In this document: piece after piece, positions 10,394 through 18,093 of the stretch | Layout of the letters: the number at the start of each line of letters is the position of its first letter | How positions within the stretch are numbered: position 1 is the stretch's first letter | Assembly (NCBI RefSeq): GCF_002554795.1 | Contig: NZ_PDEQ01000005.1 | Span: 310,001-374,000, forward strand | Direction: 5' to 3' | DNA length: 64,000 bases | DNA from: Longibacter salinarum | Lineage (GTDB): Bacteria; Bacteroidota; Rhodothermia; Rhodothermales; Salinibacteraceae | The notes under the pieces: generated by a model | Databases searched by the model: none | The model's input: the letters and a program-made list of their open reading frames with translations, nothing else | What the model was told of the DNA's origin: nothing | Made by a program: the position numbers and the translations under genes

Positions 10394-11590
10394 CTATGCT
10401 TTCTGAAGCGATGGCTGTCCCGCGACATCGACATGACCCTCATGCCACTCCTCTCGAATATCGAGGCCACGCTCGGACACTTTCTCCATATACACGTCGT
10501 GAGGGACAACATTTTCGGGGACATCGGCTCCGCCACCGGAAACATACCCACGTTCAGAAACAAGGCGTGCGACGACCACCGTCGGAATAGCGGTCGCGCG
10601 CATCATCGCTGTCTGACTCGTCTCCTCGTCGTATCGCTCAATCATTTCATACACCAGAGACTGTTCGCGCCCGTCTTTCATCCCGTGAATGACGACGCGC
10701 ATGAGCACGGCGTCCGCGTAATCCCCTCCGAGCCGATCTCGCATCCGGCGGACGAGGACATCCCGGTAGGTTAGGTGCGTCCGGACCCCGATCTTTCTAT
10801 CTTCGCCGAGCCCGAGTCCGATCACGAAGCGCATTTGGTGCGCATGACCAGGCCAGCGAATCGTCTTGTGATCAAGCGTTTCGACTTTCCCTTCCAGCGA
10901 CTCCGTAAGCGTCGACAGGCCTCCCTGCGTGCAGAACGCTTCCATGTCTCGGAACGGCTCTTCGCCGAACCCAATGGTCTCTGTCCCGGTCAGGGCGTCG
11001 ACCTTCACCACGCGTCCGTCTCGGATGTGCTGGGCGGGATTGGTGTAATCATCGAGGATGCGCTCCGCCGACCAGGAGATACGGAAGTTGAACGGTTCCT
11101 GCGGCTCAAGGGGTACGTCGCCGACGCGCAGGTACGCTGCCTTGGGCTTGTCGAACTGCTCGATGCCATGCATACAGAGGACGTTGAGAAGACCAGGGGC
11201 CAGACCGCAATTCGGCACGATCCAGACCGACTTTTCGCGGGCCTCATCACTGAGTGCCAGTTCCTTCTGCACGATGGAGTCATTACCACCGAGATCACAA
11301 AAATTCACGCCGGCATTCAGGCATAGGCGGGCGAGGCCCGGGTTTAATTCCGGCGGGACACAGCTGATCACGCAGTCGCTACCCCGCAGGATCTGCGAGA
11401 GCACGTTGGTATCGCGGGCATCCACCTGAAATGACCGGAGGGTCCGACTGCTTACGGTGTCATGGAGAGCCTGCAGTGCACGCGAGCGCGTGTCGCATAC
11501 CTGCACCTGGTCGACCTCGTCGGCGCGGGCGCACAGTTCGCGGGCAATCGCTGCCCCAATCGTACCTGCGCCGATGACGGAAATTTTCAT
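10394..11590 (-). CDS. Saccharopine dehydrogenase-family oxidoreductase
   Basis: 398 residues. The N-terminus MKISVIGAGTIGAAIARELC is a Rossmann NAD(P)-binding motif (GxGxxG), followed by DCVISCVPPELNPGLARLCLNAGVNFCDLGG, typical of the saccharopine dehydrogenase NAD-binding domain, and GLAPGLLNVLCMHGIEQ, typical of the join to the C-terminal domain. The family includes lysine-pathway saccharopine reductases and carboxynorspermidine dehydrogenases; this sequence alone does not tell which. ATG at 10590-equivalent positions inside are not needed since the Rossmann strand starts at residue 1. It is followed on the same strand by nothing and preceded by recR in the opposite direction of coordinates, 139 bp away. 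Confidence 0.85.
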   Translation of the reverse strand: MKISVIGAGTIGAAIARELCARADEVDQVQVCDTRSRALQALHDTVSSRTLRSFQVDARDTNVLSQILRGSDCVISCVPPELNPGLARLCLNAGVNFCDLGGNDSIVQKELALSDEAREKSVWIVPNCGLAPGLLNVLCMHGIEQFDKPKAAYLRVGDVPLEPQEPFNFRISWSAERILDDYTNPAQHIRDGRVVKVDALTGTETIGFGEEPFRDMEAFCTQGGLSTLTESLEGKVETLDHKTIRWPGHAHQMRFVIGLGLGEDRKIGVRTHLTYRDVLVRRMRDRLGGDYADAVLMRVVIHGMKDGREQSLVYEMIERYDEETSQTAMMRATAIPTVVVARLVSERGYVSGGGADVPENVVPHDVYMEKVSERGLDIREEWHEGHVDVAGQPSLQKA

Positions 11591-11729
11591 AGGTGTATGC
11601 GACTTGGAATCATTCGTCGATCAACAAATTGCGCGGGCGATCCGCCGCCCGGCTGTGGGTGATGCCGTGCCAACGACATGCCGCGTTTCAGAGCTGGACA
11701 TTATCTCTGTGTGTCGGCGGCCCGTGACA

Positions 11730-12482
11730 TCAGACGGATCCACGCCCTTCGAGAGCACGTGAGAGCGTTGCCTCGTCAGCATATTCGAGGTCGCCTCCAA
11801 TGGGAAGGCCCCGGGCAATCCGCGTCACCGGAACGCCCATCGGCTCGAGAAGCTGCGAGATGTAGTAGGCCGTCGTGTCGCCCTCCACATTCGGATTCAC
11901 GGCGAGAATCACCTCGCGCACCTCTTCGTCGTCCTCGTCCGTCGTGTCGGAGGCGCCATTCGTGGACGGCTCGTCCGAAGCTCCGGCGGGGGCTCCATCT
12001 CCAGCGTGCTCCTCGCCGGTCGGGGCCGAGGCGCCCGATTCGTCGGTGGATGCGTTCGCTGCTTCCGTGCTGGCGAAACTCGGGTCGACGCGCCGGGCCA
12101 GCTCGCGGATGCGAAGATCGTCCGGGCCGACTCCGTCGAGCGGAGAAATGACACCGCCGAGCACGTGGTACAGCCCGCGGTACTCGCCCGTTCGTTCGAT
12201 AGCAAGCAGATCGCTGGACTCCTCGACCACACAGATCGTCGATCGGTCGCGCTTCTCAGACGCACAGATCGGGCACGGGTCCCGATCCGCGACGACGTAG
12301 CAGATGGAGCAGCGCTGCACCTGATCCTTGACGGCGATCAGCGCGCTGGCAATCTCCTCGACCTCCTCCCGTGGCATCTTGAGGACGAAGTTAACCAACC
12401 GCTGGGCCGTTTTTCGGCCAATCGTCGGTAGCTTGGTGAACTGCTCCACCAGCGCCTCGACCGACTCTGAGGTAAACTGCAT
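11730..12482 (-). CDS. recR: Recombination mediator RecR with an inserted acidic linker
   Basis: Works with RecO/RecF to load RecA at gaps. The 250-residue protein has the helix-hairpin-helix region ([17 protein letters not shown]), a four-Cys zinc finger ([16 protein letters not shown], residues 58-73), and the Toprim domain ([14 protein letters not shown] at 83) ending in [17 protein letters not shown]. RecR is normally about 200 residues; the excess is a Ser/Thr/Ala/Glu/Asp-rich segment at about residues 133-187 between two Toprim secondary structure elements. ATG at 12482. Follows ybaB by 89 bp, in the conserved dnaX-ybaB-recR order. Confidence 0.93.
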   Translation of the reverse strand: MQFTSESVEALVEQFTKLPTIGRKTAQRLVNFVLKMPREEVEEIASALIAVKDQVQRCSICYVVADRDPCPICASEKRDRSTICVVEESSDLLAIERTGEYRGLYHVLGGVISPLDGVGPDDLRIRELARRVDPSFASTEAANASTDESGASAPTGEEHAGDGAPAGASDEPSTNGASDTTDEDDEEVREVILAVNPNVEGDTTAYYISQLLEPMGVPVTRIARGLPIGGDLEYADEATLSRALEGRGSV

Positions 12483-12571
12483 ATTCGCAGTGCGTAGTTT
12501 GAGATTCGATATGCGAAAGGCCGCGTAGCTATGCTATTTTCGCACGTGCCACTACGCATTCCGCGAGGAAT

Positions 12572-12913
12572 TTAGAGTCCGAGCTGGCTCAGATCCATAC
12601 CCGGCGGAAGCATGCCACCCATCGACTTCTGCATTTCCTTCTGCTTCATCTCGTCCGCTTCGTCTAGCGCCTTGTTCACGCCCGCGATCACGAGGTCTTC
12701 GAGCAGCTCGATGTCGTCCGGATCGACAGCTTCCGGATCAATCTCGATCGCCGTAATTTTCTGCGCGCCGTTGGCGGTCACCTTCACCATTCCACCGCCC
12801 GCTTCGGCCGTCACTTCCTTGCCGGCAAGCTCTTCCTGAGCAGCGTTCATCTTCTGCTGCATCTCCATGATCTTGCCCATCATGTTCTGCATGTTCATGC
12901 CTCCGTTAGCCAT
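12572..12913 (-). CDS. ybaB: YbaB/EbfC family nucleoid-associated protein
   Basis: 113 residues, the normal family length. Pattern MMGKIMEMQQKMNAAQEELAGKEVTAEAGGGMVKVTANG followed by ITAIEIDPEAVDPDDIELLEDLVIAGVNKALDEA is the complete YbaB fold, a dimeric DNA-binding protein commonly encoded between dnaX and recR. A Met/Asn-rich start and a GGMLPPGMDLSQLGL tail are also usual. ATG at 12913. Confidence 0.93.
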   Translation of the reverse strand: MANGGMNMQNMMGKIMEMQQKMNAAQEELAGKEVTAEAGGGMVKVTANGAQKITAIEIDPEAVDPDDIELLEDLVIAGVNKALDEADEMKQKEMQKSMGGMLPPGMDLSQLGL

Positions 12914-13197
12914 ATCTAAAGCACTGTCTTCGTGAAAAAGCGTGGCGCGTGCGGACCGGACAGCCGCCCGGATGCGCGCGCCGATTTAATTCAGTGAGAT
13001 TGGTAAAGCACCCATACAACGAACCAGTCTCGCGACCGATCCGTCATCTTCGGGAGAATGCTGTGTTTAGAGACGGGTCAGAGAAGCCGATTGACCGTCG
13101 TCTCGATCCGTCCAGAACGGCCAGAGCCAACGGCGTTCAAAAACGCTCCATTCGCTCAGACATACGGCACGGACGTGGCATTCTGGGGCGAAACGGT
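12914..13197. other. Gap inside the dnaX-ybaB-recR group
   Basis: 284 bp between dnaX and ybaB. No SRP RNA (a frequent dnaX neighbour), tRNA or terminator was recognised. The spacing is larger than expected for this gene trio and could hold an internal promoter for ybaB-recR. Confidence 0.4.
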
Positions 13198-15354
13198 CTA
13201 GTACGCCGGCTCGGCACCGAACTCGTTAACCAACGTGTCGACGCTCGGATACCGCTCGCGAAGCTGCGTCAGCATCTCGTGTGGATCGAGCGGCATACTT
13301 TTGTCGGCCGTATCGGTCGTCTCGTCGCCTTCTTCCGGCTCCTGCACGACAAATCGAAGGGACTCGATGTCCACGTCCCACGACTCCAGCAGCGTATCGA
13401 GAAGGTAGCGGTGCTTATCTCGCAGCCGTTCGCGGGTCAGGTTGTCGGGGACGCCAATCTCTGCCACGCCGTTGTCGAACCCGACCGGTTGCGTGGGGCC
13501 GAGCTGCGTGCCGACACCGATGCGGTCCGCTTTCACCTTTTTGATAAAGGCGGGCCAGAGGTCACTCAATTCTTCCGTAACGCCGACTTCTTCAGCCGTC
13601 GGTTCGCTCGGACGCGCCTCGGGAAGCGTTGTATCATCGGTCGGAGCTGCGTCGCCGGACGTCGCCTGGGCCCGATTCTCTGATTCGCCCGAGGCGTCCC
13701 CGGACGACTGTTTCTTCTTCAGTGCAGGCGTACCGAAGAGATCCTGCGGATGAATTCCCGCCCCCCCGTCGCCATCGCTGGACCCGTCGCCCGAGTCTCC
13801 CGACGAAGGCATCCCGCCCGTCTGATCATCTTGATCGCTGTCGTCTTCCGTGCCGGACTCGTCGCTCTCGTCCTCGACCGGTGACGCGGCGGTCGCTTCG
13901 TCCGACTCCGTCTCGGCTTCCTCCTCCACTTCCGTCTCGGCCTCCGTGACGGGTGCGGCGACGGTCTGTGTTGCAGCGTCGTTTGAGGTCGAGGCTCCGG
14001 ATGCGGGCGATTTTGTCGCGGATGTATCCGTCGGCGACGCCTCATCTTCAGCCTGCACAGGGTCCGCCTCCTCGTCGGCAGTTGACTCCGAGGCATCGGG
14101 CTCTGAGCCGTCGGAATCGGAACGGGACGCCGCCGACGCGGGACTCCCATTTCCGAGAGGCAAGTCATCCGGAATCTCACCTTCGTCCACCATGCGCTCC
14201 AGGCGGTCGATCTTGTTGAGCACCGCGTGTAGGTCGGTTGAGCGCGTGATCGACGCCATTTTGAGCAGCGCCATCTCCAGCCTCAGCCGCGGCTGCGACG
14301 TGTTCTTGACGTCCTCCTCGGCTTCGCCCGTGATCATGAGCAACCGAAGAAGATCGGACTCGGCAAACGCGTTGCTGTCTTTGACGTAGCGGCTTCGCGT
14401 CGACTCGGCGACGTCCTCCAGCGCATCGGCGCCCAGCGAATGAGCGACGAGCAGGTTGCGGACGTGCTCGGCGACCCCCGACAGAAATTCGTTCAGGTCG
14501 TAGCCGTTGCGCACCACGTGGTGCACGAGCTTTAGCACGCCGGCGGTCGACCGATCGGCAACATGGTCGGTAAGCTGGAAGAAGAGGTCCTGGTCGACGA
14601 CGCCGAGAGCCTGCGTGAGCTCGCCGTACTCGATCGTCGTACCGCACAGTGAAATCGCCTGGTCGAAGGCCGACAGTGCGTCGCGAAGGGCTCCGTCTCC
14701 CTTTCGAGCCAGAAGCATCAGCGACTCCTCGTCTGCCTGGATGTCCTCCTCCTCGCAGATCGTTCGTAGGTGCTCCACCATGTTCGGCACCGGGATCCGG
14801 CGAAAGTCGAACCGCTGGCAGCGCGAGAGAATAGTCGGAAGAACCTTGTGAGGCTCCGTCGTCGCGAAAATGAACAGCGCGTGCGGCGGGGGCTCCTCGA
14901 GCGTCTTCAGCAGCGCGTTAAACGCCGCCGTCGAGAGCATGTGGACCTCGTCGAGGATGTAAACCTTCTTCGTCGAACCCTGCGGGGGAATCCGGACCGT
15001 CTCCCGGAGTTCACGGATGTCATCGACCTTGTTGTTGGAGGCCGCATCCATCTCAAAGACGTTCATGCTGCGCCCGTCCTCGAAGGACAGGCACGAATCG
15101 CATTCGCAGCACGGCTCCGAACCGTCCTCCCGCTCCTCCCGCGGCGTTTCGCAATTGATGGCCTTCGCTAGAATACGAGCCGACGTCGTCTTTCCCACAC
15201 CCCGCGGCCCACTGAAAAGATAGGCGTGCGCCAGACGATCAAGGCGGAGCGCGTTCTTGAGAGTGTCGGTCACGTGTTCCTGCGCAACGACCTCCTTGAA
15301 CAGCTTGGGTCGGTACTTACGGGCAGTGACGAGGTATCGCTGCGAGTCGGCCAT
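13198..15354 (-). CDS. dnaX: DNA polymerase III subunit gamma/tau
   Basis: 718 residues. AAA+ clamp-loader ATPase: Walker A GPRGVGKTTSARILAKAINC near residue 50, zinc-binding cysteines (CETP...CCECDSC), Walker B region VYILDEVHMLSTAAFNALLKTLEEPP and sensor/arginine-finger part LSRCQRFDFRRI. The C-terminal tau-like part is separated by an extended acidic Ser/Asp/Glu-rich linker of roughly residues 400-590. ATG at 15354. I saw no A-rich slippery heptamer with a stem that would suggest a programmed frameshift to a short gamma form. Confidence 0.95.
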   Translation of the reverse strand: MADSQRYLVTARKYRPKLFKEVVAQEHVTDTLKNALRLDRLAHAYLFSGPRGVGKTTSARILAKAINCETPREEREDGSEPCCECDSCLSFEDGRSMNVFEMDAASNNKVDDIRELRETVRIPPQGSTKKVYILDEVHMLSTAAFNALLKTLEEPPPHALFIFATTEPHKVLPTILSRCQRFDFRRIPVPNMVEHLRTICEEEDIQADEESLMLLARKGDGALRDALSAFDQAISLCGTTIEYGELTQALGVVDQDLFFQLTDHVADRSTAGVLKLVHHVVRNGYDLNEFLSGVAEHVRNLLVAHSLGADALEDVAESTRSRYVKDSNAFAESDLLRLLMITGEAEEDVKNTSQPRLRLEMALLKMASITRSTDLHAVLNKIDRLERMVDEGEIPDDLPLGNGSPASAASRSDSDGSEPDASESTADEEADPVQAEDEASPTDTSATKSPASGASTSNDAATQTVAAPVTEAETEVEEEAETESDEATAASPVEDESDESGTEDDSDQDDQTGGMPSSGDSGDGSSDGDGGAGIHPQDLFGTPALKKKQSSGDASGESENRAQATSGDAAPTDDTTLPEARPSEPTAEEVGVTEELSDLWPAFIKKVKADRIGVGTQLGPTQPVGFDNGVAEIGVPDNLTRERLRDKHRYLLDTLLESWDVDIESLRFVVQEPEEGDETTDTADKSMPLDPHEMLTQLRERYPSVDTLVNEFGAEPAY

Positions 15355-15448
15355 GAACGACGGGGCTGCCGGATGAAGAACGGAACGTCGGCGGATACGA
15401 AACGCCGCCGACGAGGGGCGACGCTAAAGGGCATGTACAATCATATAT

Positions 15449-15478
15449 AATATACCGGATGCCCCCTCGGGGATTCAA
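15449..15478 (-). promoter_or_regulatory. Candidate promoter of dnaX
   Basis: On the minus strand TTGAAT (15478-15473) and TATATT (15454-15449) are separated by 18 bp, about 95 bp upstream of the dnaX start. The surrounding AT-rich block (TATATTATATAT) stands out against the GC-rich background. Match to a sigma-70-type promoter is an inference. Confidence 0.4.
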
Positions 15479-15529
15479 CAGAAAAGCGTCTTCGCGTCTA
15501 GAAATTCGATGGATCCTGCGTCCCGCTAG

Positions 15530-15835
15530 CTACGCGCCACCGTCCTTCGGCTTTTCGGGCGATCGCTCCGGGTTGGGTGTCGGATTCGGCGTGGCCGGCT
15601 CTCTCCGCTTCGGATCGGGCGTTGCGGGTTCACGCCGCTTCGGACCCGGCGTGGACGGTTCACGGCTCGGCTCCGTGTTGGGTTCGCGGCTCGGATTCGG
15701 TACTTTCGGGGGCTGCTTCGGGCGCGTGGGCTCGCGTTTCGGCTTGCGCTTGGGCTTACGACGGCGCCCGGGACCAGGCGTTCGCTTCGGCCCCGGTGTG
15801 CGCGTTGGGGCCGGATTCTTCGGCAGATTTGTCAT
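15530..15835 (-). CDS. Proline- and lysine/arginine-rich small protein, unknown
   Basis: 101 residues, almost only Pro, Lys, Arg, Thr, Glu and Gly, with internal repeats (PKRREPATP twice; KPKRKPKREPTRPK). Predicted disordered and strongly basic in the first half, more mixed in the second. Basic Pro-rich tails of this sort occur in histone H1-like or nucleoid proteins, but nothing here defines a function. It is co-directional with dnaX and thymidine kinase. The other strand also has an open frame (Gly-rich), so coding direction is not certain. Confidence 0.45.
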   Translation of the reverse strand: MTNLPKNPAPTRTPGPKRTPGPGRRRKPKRKPKREPTRPKQPPKVPNPSREPNTEPSREPSTPGPKRREPATPDPKRREPATPNPTPNPERSPEKPKDGGA

Positions 15836-15879
15836 ATCGATGCATTCCTTCTCCCGAGTCAGAGAATAGTGGACTCACC

Positions 15880-15908
15880 CGTACCGCCTCAATCGGTACG
15901 TGTTGAGG
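15880..15908. other. Overlapping inverted repeats, possible alternative RNA hairpins
   Basis: CGTACCG (15880-15886) pairs with CGGTACG (15894-15900); the loop CCTCAA (15887-15892) is complementary to TTGAGG (15903-15908). The two helices interlock. It lies between thymidine kinase and the Pro-rich gene. May be an attenuator-like switch or chance. Confidence 0.3.
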
Positions 15909-15995
15909 GTGGATTACATCTCCATCACATTTATTGCGACCCGATGGGTGACTCGCCCTCCTCCCAGATCGGAATGTCCACGGCGCCTCCCGACG

Positions 15996-16721
15996 CTACT
16001 CGTTCGAGGGCGATGAAGCGGGTTCTTCCATCGTTTCCTTCGCTTGGTTCGGATCGTCAGATGACGATGCAGCGGTCGAATCCCTCTTCACCACGTCCAG
16101 TGCATCGAGATTGAGCGCCTCGAGATGATCGCGATCAACCTCGACCGGATGAGGCTTGAAGCAGTTGCGACAGCGCGGCTCATAGGCGTCGGTCGCTCCG
16201 AGCAACACGCGGTCATCCCCGGCCACGATCCGCTGCGAATGGTTTGCCGGTCCGCCACACACGACGCAGATCGCGTGCAACTTGGTCACGTGCTCCGCTA
16301 CGGCCATGAGCTGCGGGATCGGCTCAAAGGGTTGGCCCTTGTAATCCTGATCGAGGCCCGTCACGATTACGCGCCGTCCATCGGCCGCCAGCTGCTGGCA
16401 GACCTCGACCAGTTCTGGATCGAAAAACTGCGCCTCATCGATCCCGACGACGTCGACATCCTCGGCCAGCAGCAGGATCTGGGACGCAGTGTGCACGGGC
16501 GTCGTTGAGATGGCCGTTGCGTCGTGAGAAACGACCTCGTCCTCGGCGTAGCGGTTGTCGATGGCGGGCTTGAACGCCTCGGTGCTCTGCCGAGCGATGC
16601 GAGCGCGACGGAGCCGACGAATTAGCTCCTCGGTTTTTCCACTGAACATGGACCCGCAGATGACTTCGATCCAACCGGCGGCACGCGCGCGATCGACAAT
16701 ATGAGGCTCCGTGACGGACAT
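15996..16721 (-). CDS. tdk: Thymidine kinase (type II)
   Basis: 241 residues from the ATG at 16721, chosen because the preceding 27 codons upstream look like untranslated leader. Phosphorylates thymidine to dTMP in the salvage pathway. P-loop [18 protein letters not shown], Walker B DEAQFFD, lasso region and a four-Cys zinc site (CVVC and CRNC) are all present. A C-terminal tail rich in Ser, Asp and Glu extends beyond the usual end (about 190-200 residues). Confidence 0.94.
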   Translation of the reverse strand: MSVTEPHIVDRARAAGWIEVICGSMFSGKTEELIRRLRRARIARQSTEAFKPAIDNRYAEDEVVSHDATAISTTPVHTASQILLLAEDVDVVGIDEAQFFDPELVEVCQQLAADGRRVIVTGLDQDYKGQPFEPIPQLMAVAEHVTKLHAICVVCGGPANHSQRIVAGDDRVLLGATDAYEPRCRNCFKPHPVEVDRDHLEALNLDALDVVKRDSTAASSSDDPNQAKETMEEPASSPSNE

Positions 16722-16831
16722 AGGGGACGGCAGGGGGGAAGGCGGTACGACAAACTGGATTGGTAATCTAACGGTCACCCCGGGCAGTGTCGAGGCACCC
16801 ACAGGAATTTTGCGTGCGGGAGACGACCAAA

Positions 16832-16899
16832 GGTTCAGGGTTCAGAGTTCAGGGTTCAGGGTTCAGAGTTCAGGGTTCAGAGTGCAAGGTTCAGGGTTT
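16832..16899 (+). repeat. Heptamer minisatellite (GTTCAGG/GTTCAGA type)
   Basis: About nine tandem degenerate copies of a 7-bp unit read as GGTTCAG or AGTTCAG. The same unit recurs inverted at 17208-17237 and in direct orientation at 22444-22534. Not a CRISPR: units abut without spacers. Confidence 0.9.
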
Positions 16900-17117
16900 G
16901 GAAGGTGGTGCTGAAATGTATGGATGAGTGATGAGTCCGCCACGTTGGCTCGCAATCGCGGTGTTGCACGGAGGAGAGCTGCCGTGACCGACATTACCCG
17001 TATTCGGCCACCGGGAATGCTGACGAATCGACGAGCTAAAAAGCCTTCCGTCTCCTGGAGCCGTTATCAACTTGCACGACGTCGCTGCACTCGGCCCGCA
17101 TTTTTGATTCTCGTAAC

Positions 17118-17145
17118 ACACCGTCGCACGGCCGTGCGACGGTGT
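17118..17145. repeat. Perfect 28-bp palindrome
   Basis: ACACCGTCGCACG (17118-17130), GC, then CGTGCGACGGTGT (17133-17145): every base pairs. It lies 100 bp beyond the batE stop codon. Without a U-tract it is not a standard terminator; it could be a cruciform, a regulator site or the stem of a transcription end. Confidence 0.85.
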
Positions 17146-17207
17146 TCGACGATTCTCCCGTCCTATTTCGCAGATCCGTGATCCTGAGGCACACCGGAAG
17201 GATTCTA

Positions 17208-17237
17208 CTCTGAACCCTGAACGTTGAACCCTGAACT
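17208..17237 (-). repeat. Inverted heptamer array next to batE stop
   Basis: On the minus strand four copies of the GTTCAGG-like unit. Together with the array at 16832 it forms arms around the palindrome-containing region. Confidence 0.85.
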
Positions 17238-17245
17238 TTTCCGCT

Positions 17246-18061
17246 TCATATTTCCCCCAGAGCGGGCGACGGGATCCACCCGGTGCGACCGGTCGGATCC
17301 TCGACGCGGGTCCATCCTTCGCGCTCGGATCGGAGGAGCACGACCGTGCCTTCCACCAGAACCGTGTCCGGCTCCACTCCTTCAGCGACGGCGGTGCTGT
17401 CGGACTTCGCTCCTTTCGCCTCGGCGGCCGTCGGTGTGGCATGCATCGGCACCCGGTCCACCAGAACGACCGCCCGCTGGTCGAGCGACTGCAGATAGTC
17501 GGCACCGATGGCAAGACCTGCGGTCACGAGGCCGATCCCGGCGACGGCCGCAGCGCTTCGACGGTACCAGCGCCTCTGCAGTACGTCGTCTGTCTCCTCC
17601 TTTCGCCACAGCCATGCCACGGCGACCAACCCAAGCGCCCATAGTGCGAGACCGATCACCAGCATCAGCGGCGCCGGCCACCCGCGGACGACGCGCGAGA
17701 TACCGCCACGGGCAATGTCCTGAGCCGATGCCTCCGACCGACTCCGTGCCATGTCCAGGTTGTGCGCGATCCGCGAATCCGCCGGACGCAGGCGACGCGC
17801 TTTTTCGTAGAATCGAATGGCTTTGCCGACGTCGCCGAGTCGAAAGTAGGCGTTGCCGAGGTTGTAAAAGAGGGACGCGCTCTCGTACCCAGCATTTGCG
17901 ATCGTCTCATAGGACGATGCAGCCTGCGCATATCGCCCCTGTCGATACGCTTCCGTACCGTCGTGCCAGATCTCGTGGAGCGAATCCGGTACGGACACGG
18001 CATGCGCTCCCATCGGGAACGCTGTGAGCGCAGCAAGAAGCAGGAGAAGCAGACGAGCCAT
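17246..18061 (-). CDS. batE: BatE-like TPR and SH3 protein
   Basis: 271 residues from the ATG at 18061, which gives a clean signal peptide (MARLLLLLLAALTAFPMGAHA); an upstream GTG at 18094 overlaps the batD stop by one base and could also be used. After the signal come TPR repeats (AYRQGRYAQAASSYETI; SLFYNLGNAYFRLGDVGKAIRFYEKARRL), two membrane segments around residues 125-180 and a C-terminal SH3-like domain ending in GWTRVEDPTGRTGWIPSPAL. This is the BatE architecture. Bat proteins are linked to oxidative stress tolerance in Bacteroides and Leptospira, mechanism unsettled. Last gene of the bat operon. Confidence 0.85.
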   Translation of the reverse strand: MARLLLLLLAALTAFPMGAHAVSVPDSLHEIWHDGTEAYRQGRYAQAASSYETIANAGYESASLFYNLGNAYFRLGDVGKAIRFYEKARRLRPADSRIAHNLDMARSRSEASAQDIARGGISRVVRGWPAPLMLVIGLALWALGLVAVAWLWRKEETDDVLQRRWYRRSAAAVAGIGLVTAGLAIGADYLQSLDQRAVVLVDRVPMHATPTAAEAKGAKSDSTAVAEGVEPDTVLVEGTVVLLRSEREGWTRVEDPTGRTGWIPSPALGEI

Positions 18062-18093
18062 AAAAAGAGGGCAAGGGCCGAAGCAACCGATCA

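Larger units (their letters stand above)
16722..17245. other. Intergenic region with inverted minisatellite arrays and a long palindrome
   Basis: About 520 bp between tdk and batE with no credible gene. It contains a 7-bp repeat array (16832-16899), a perfect 28-bp palindrome (17118-17145) and a second, inverted array (17208-17237) that ends 8 bp from the batE stop codon. The interior segment around 17010-17040 weakly resembles the end of the repeat element at 22.7 kb. Confidence 0.7.

Noticed and set aside
13700-13760. Programmed -1 frameshift in dnaX
   Set aside because: The Lys codons around LKKKQ do not form an A-rich slippery heptamer.
15459-15869. Gly-rich 136-residue plus-strand ORF opposite the Pro-rich gene
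   Set aside because: Mirror of a repetitive DNA stretch and against the direction of neighbours, although not excluded.
15880-15908. H-type pseudoknot
   Set aside because: Connecting loops would be 0-2 nt, too short for 6- and 7-bp stems; kept only as alternative hairpins.
16832-16899. CRISPR array
   Set aside because: 7-bp units lie end to end without spacers and there are no cas genes.
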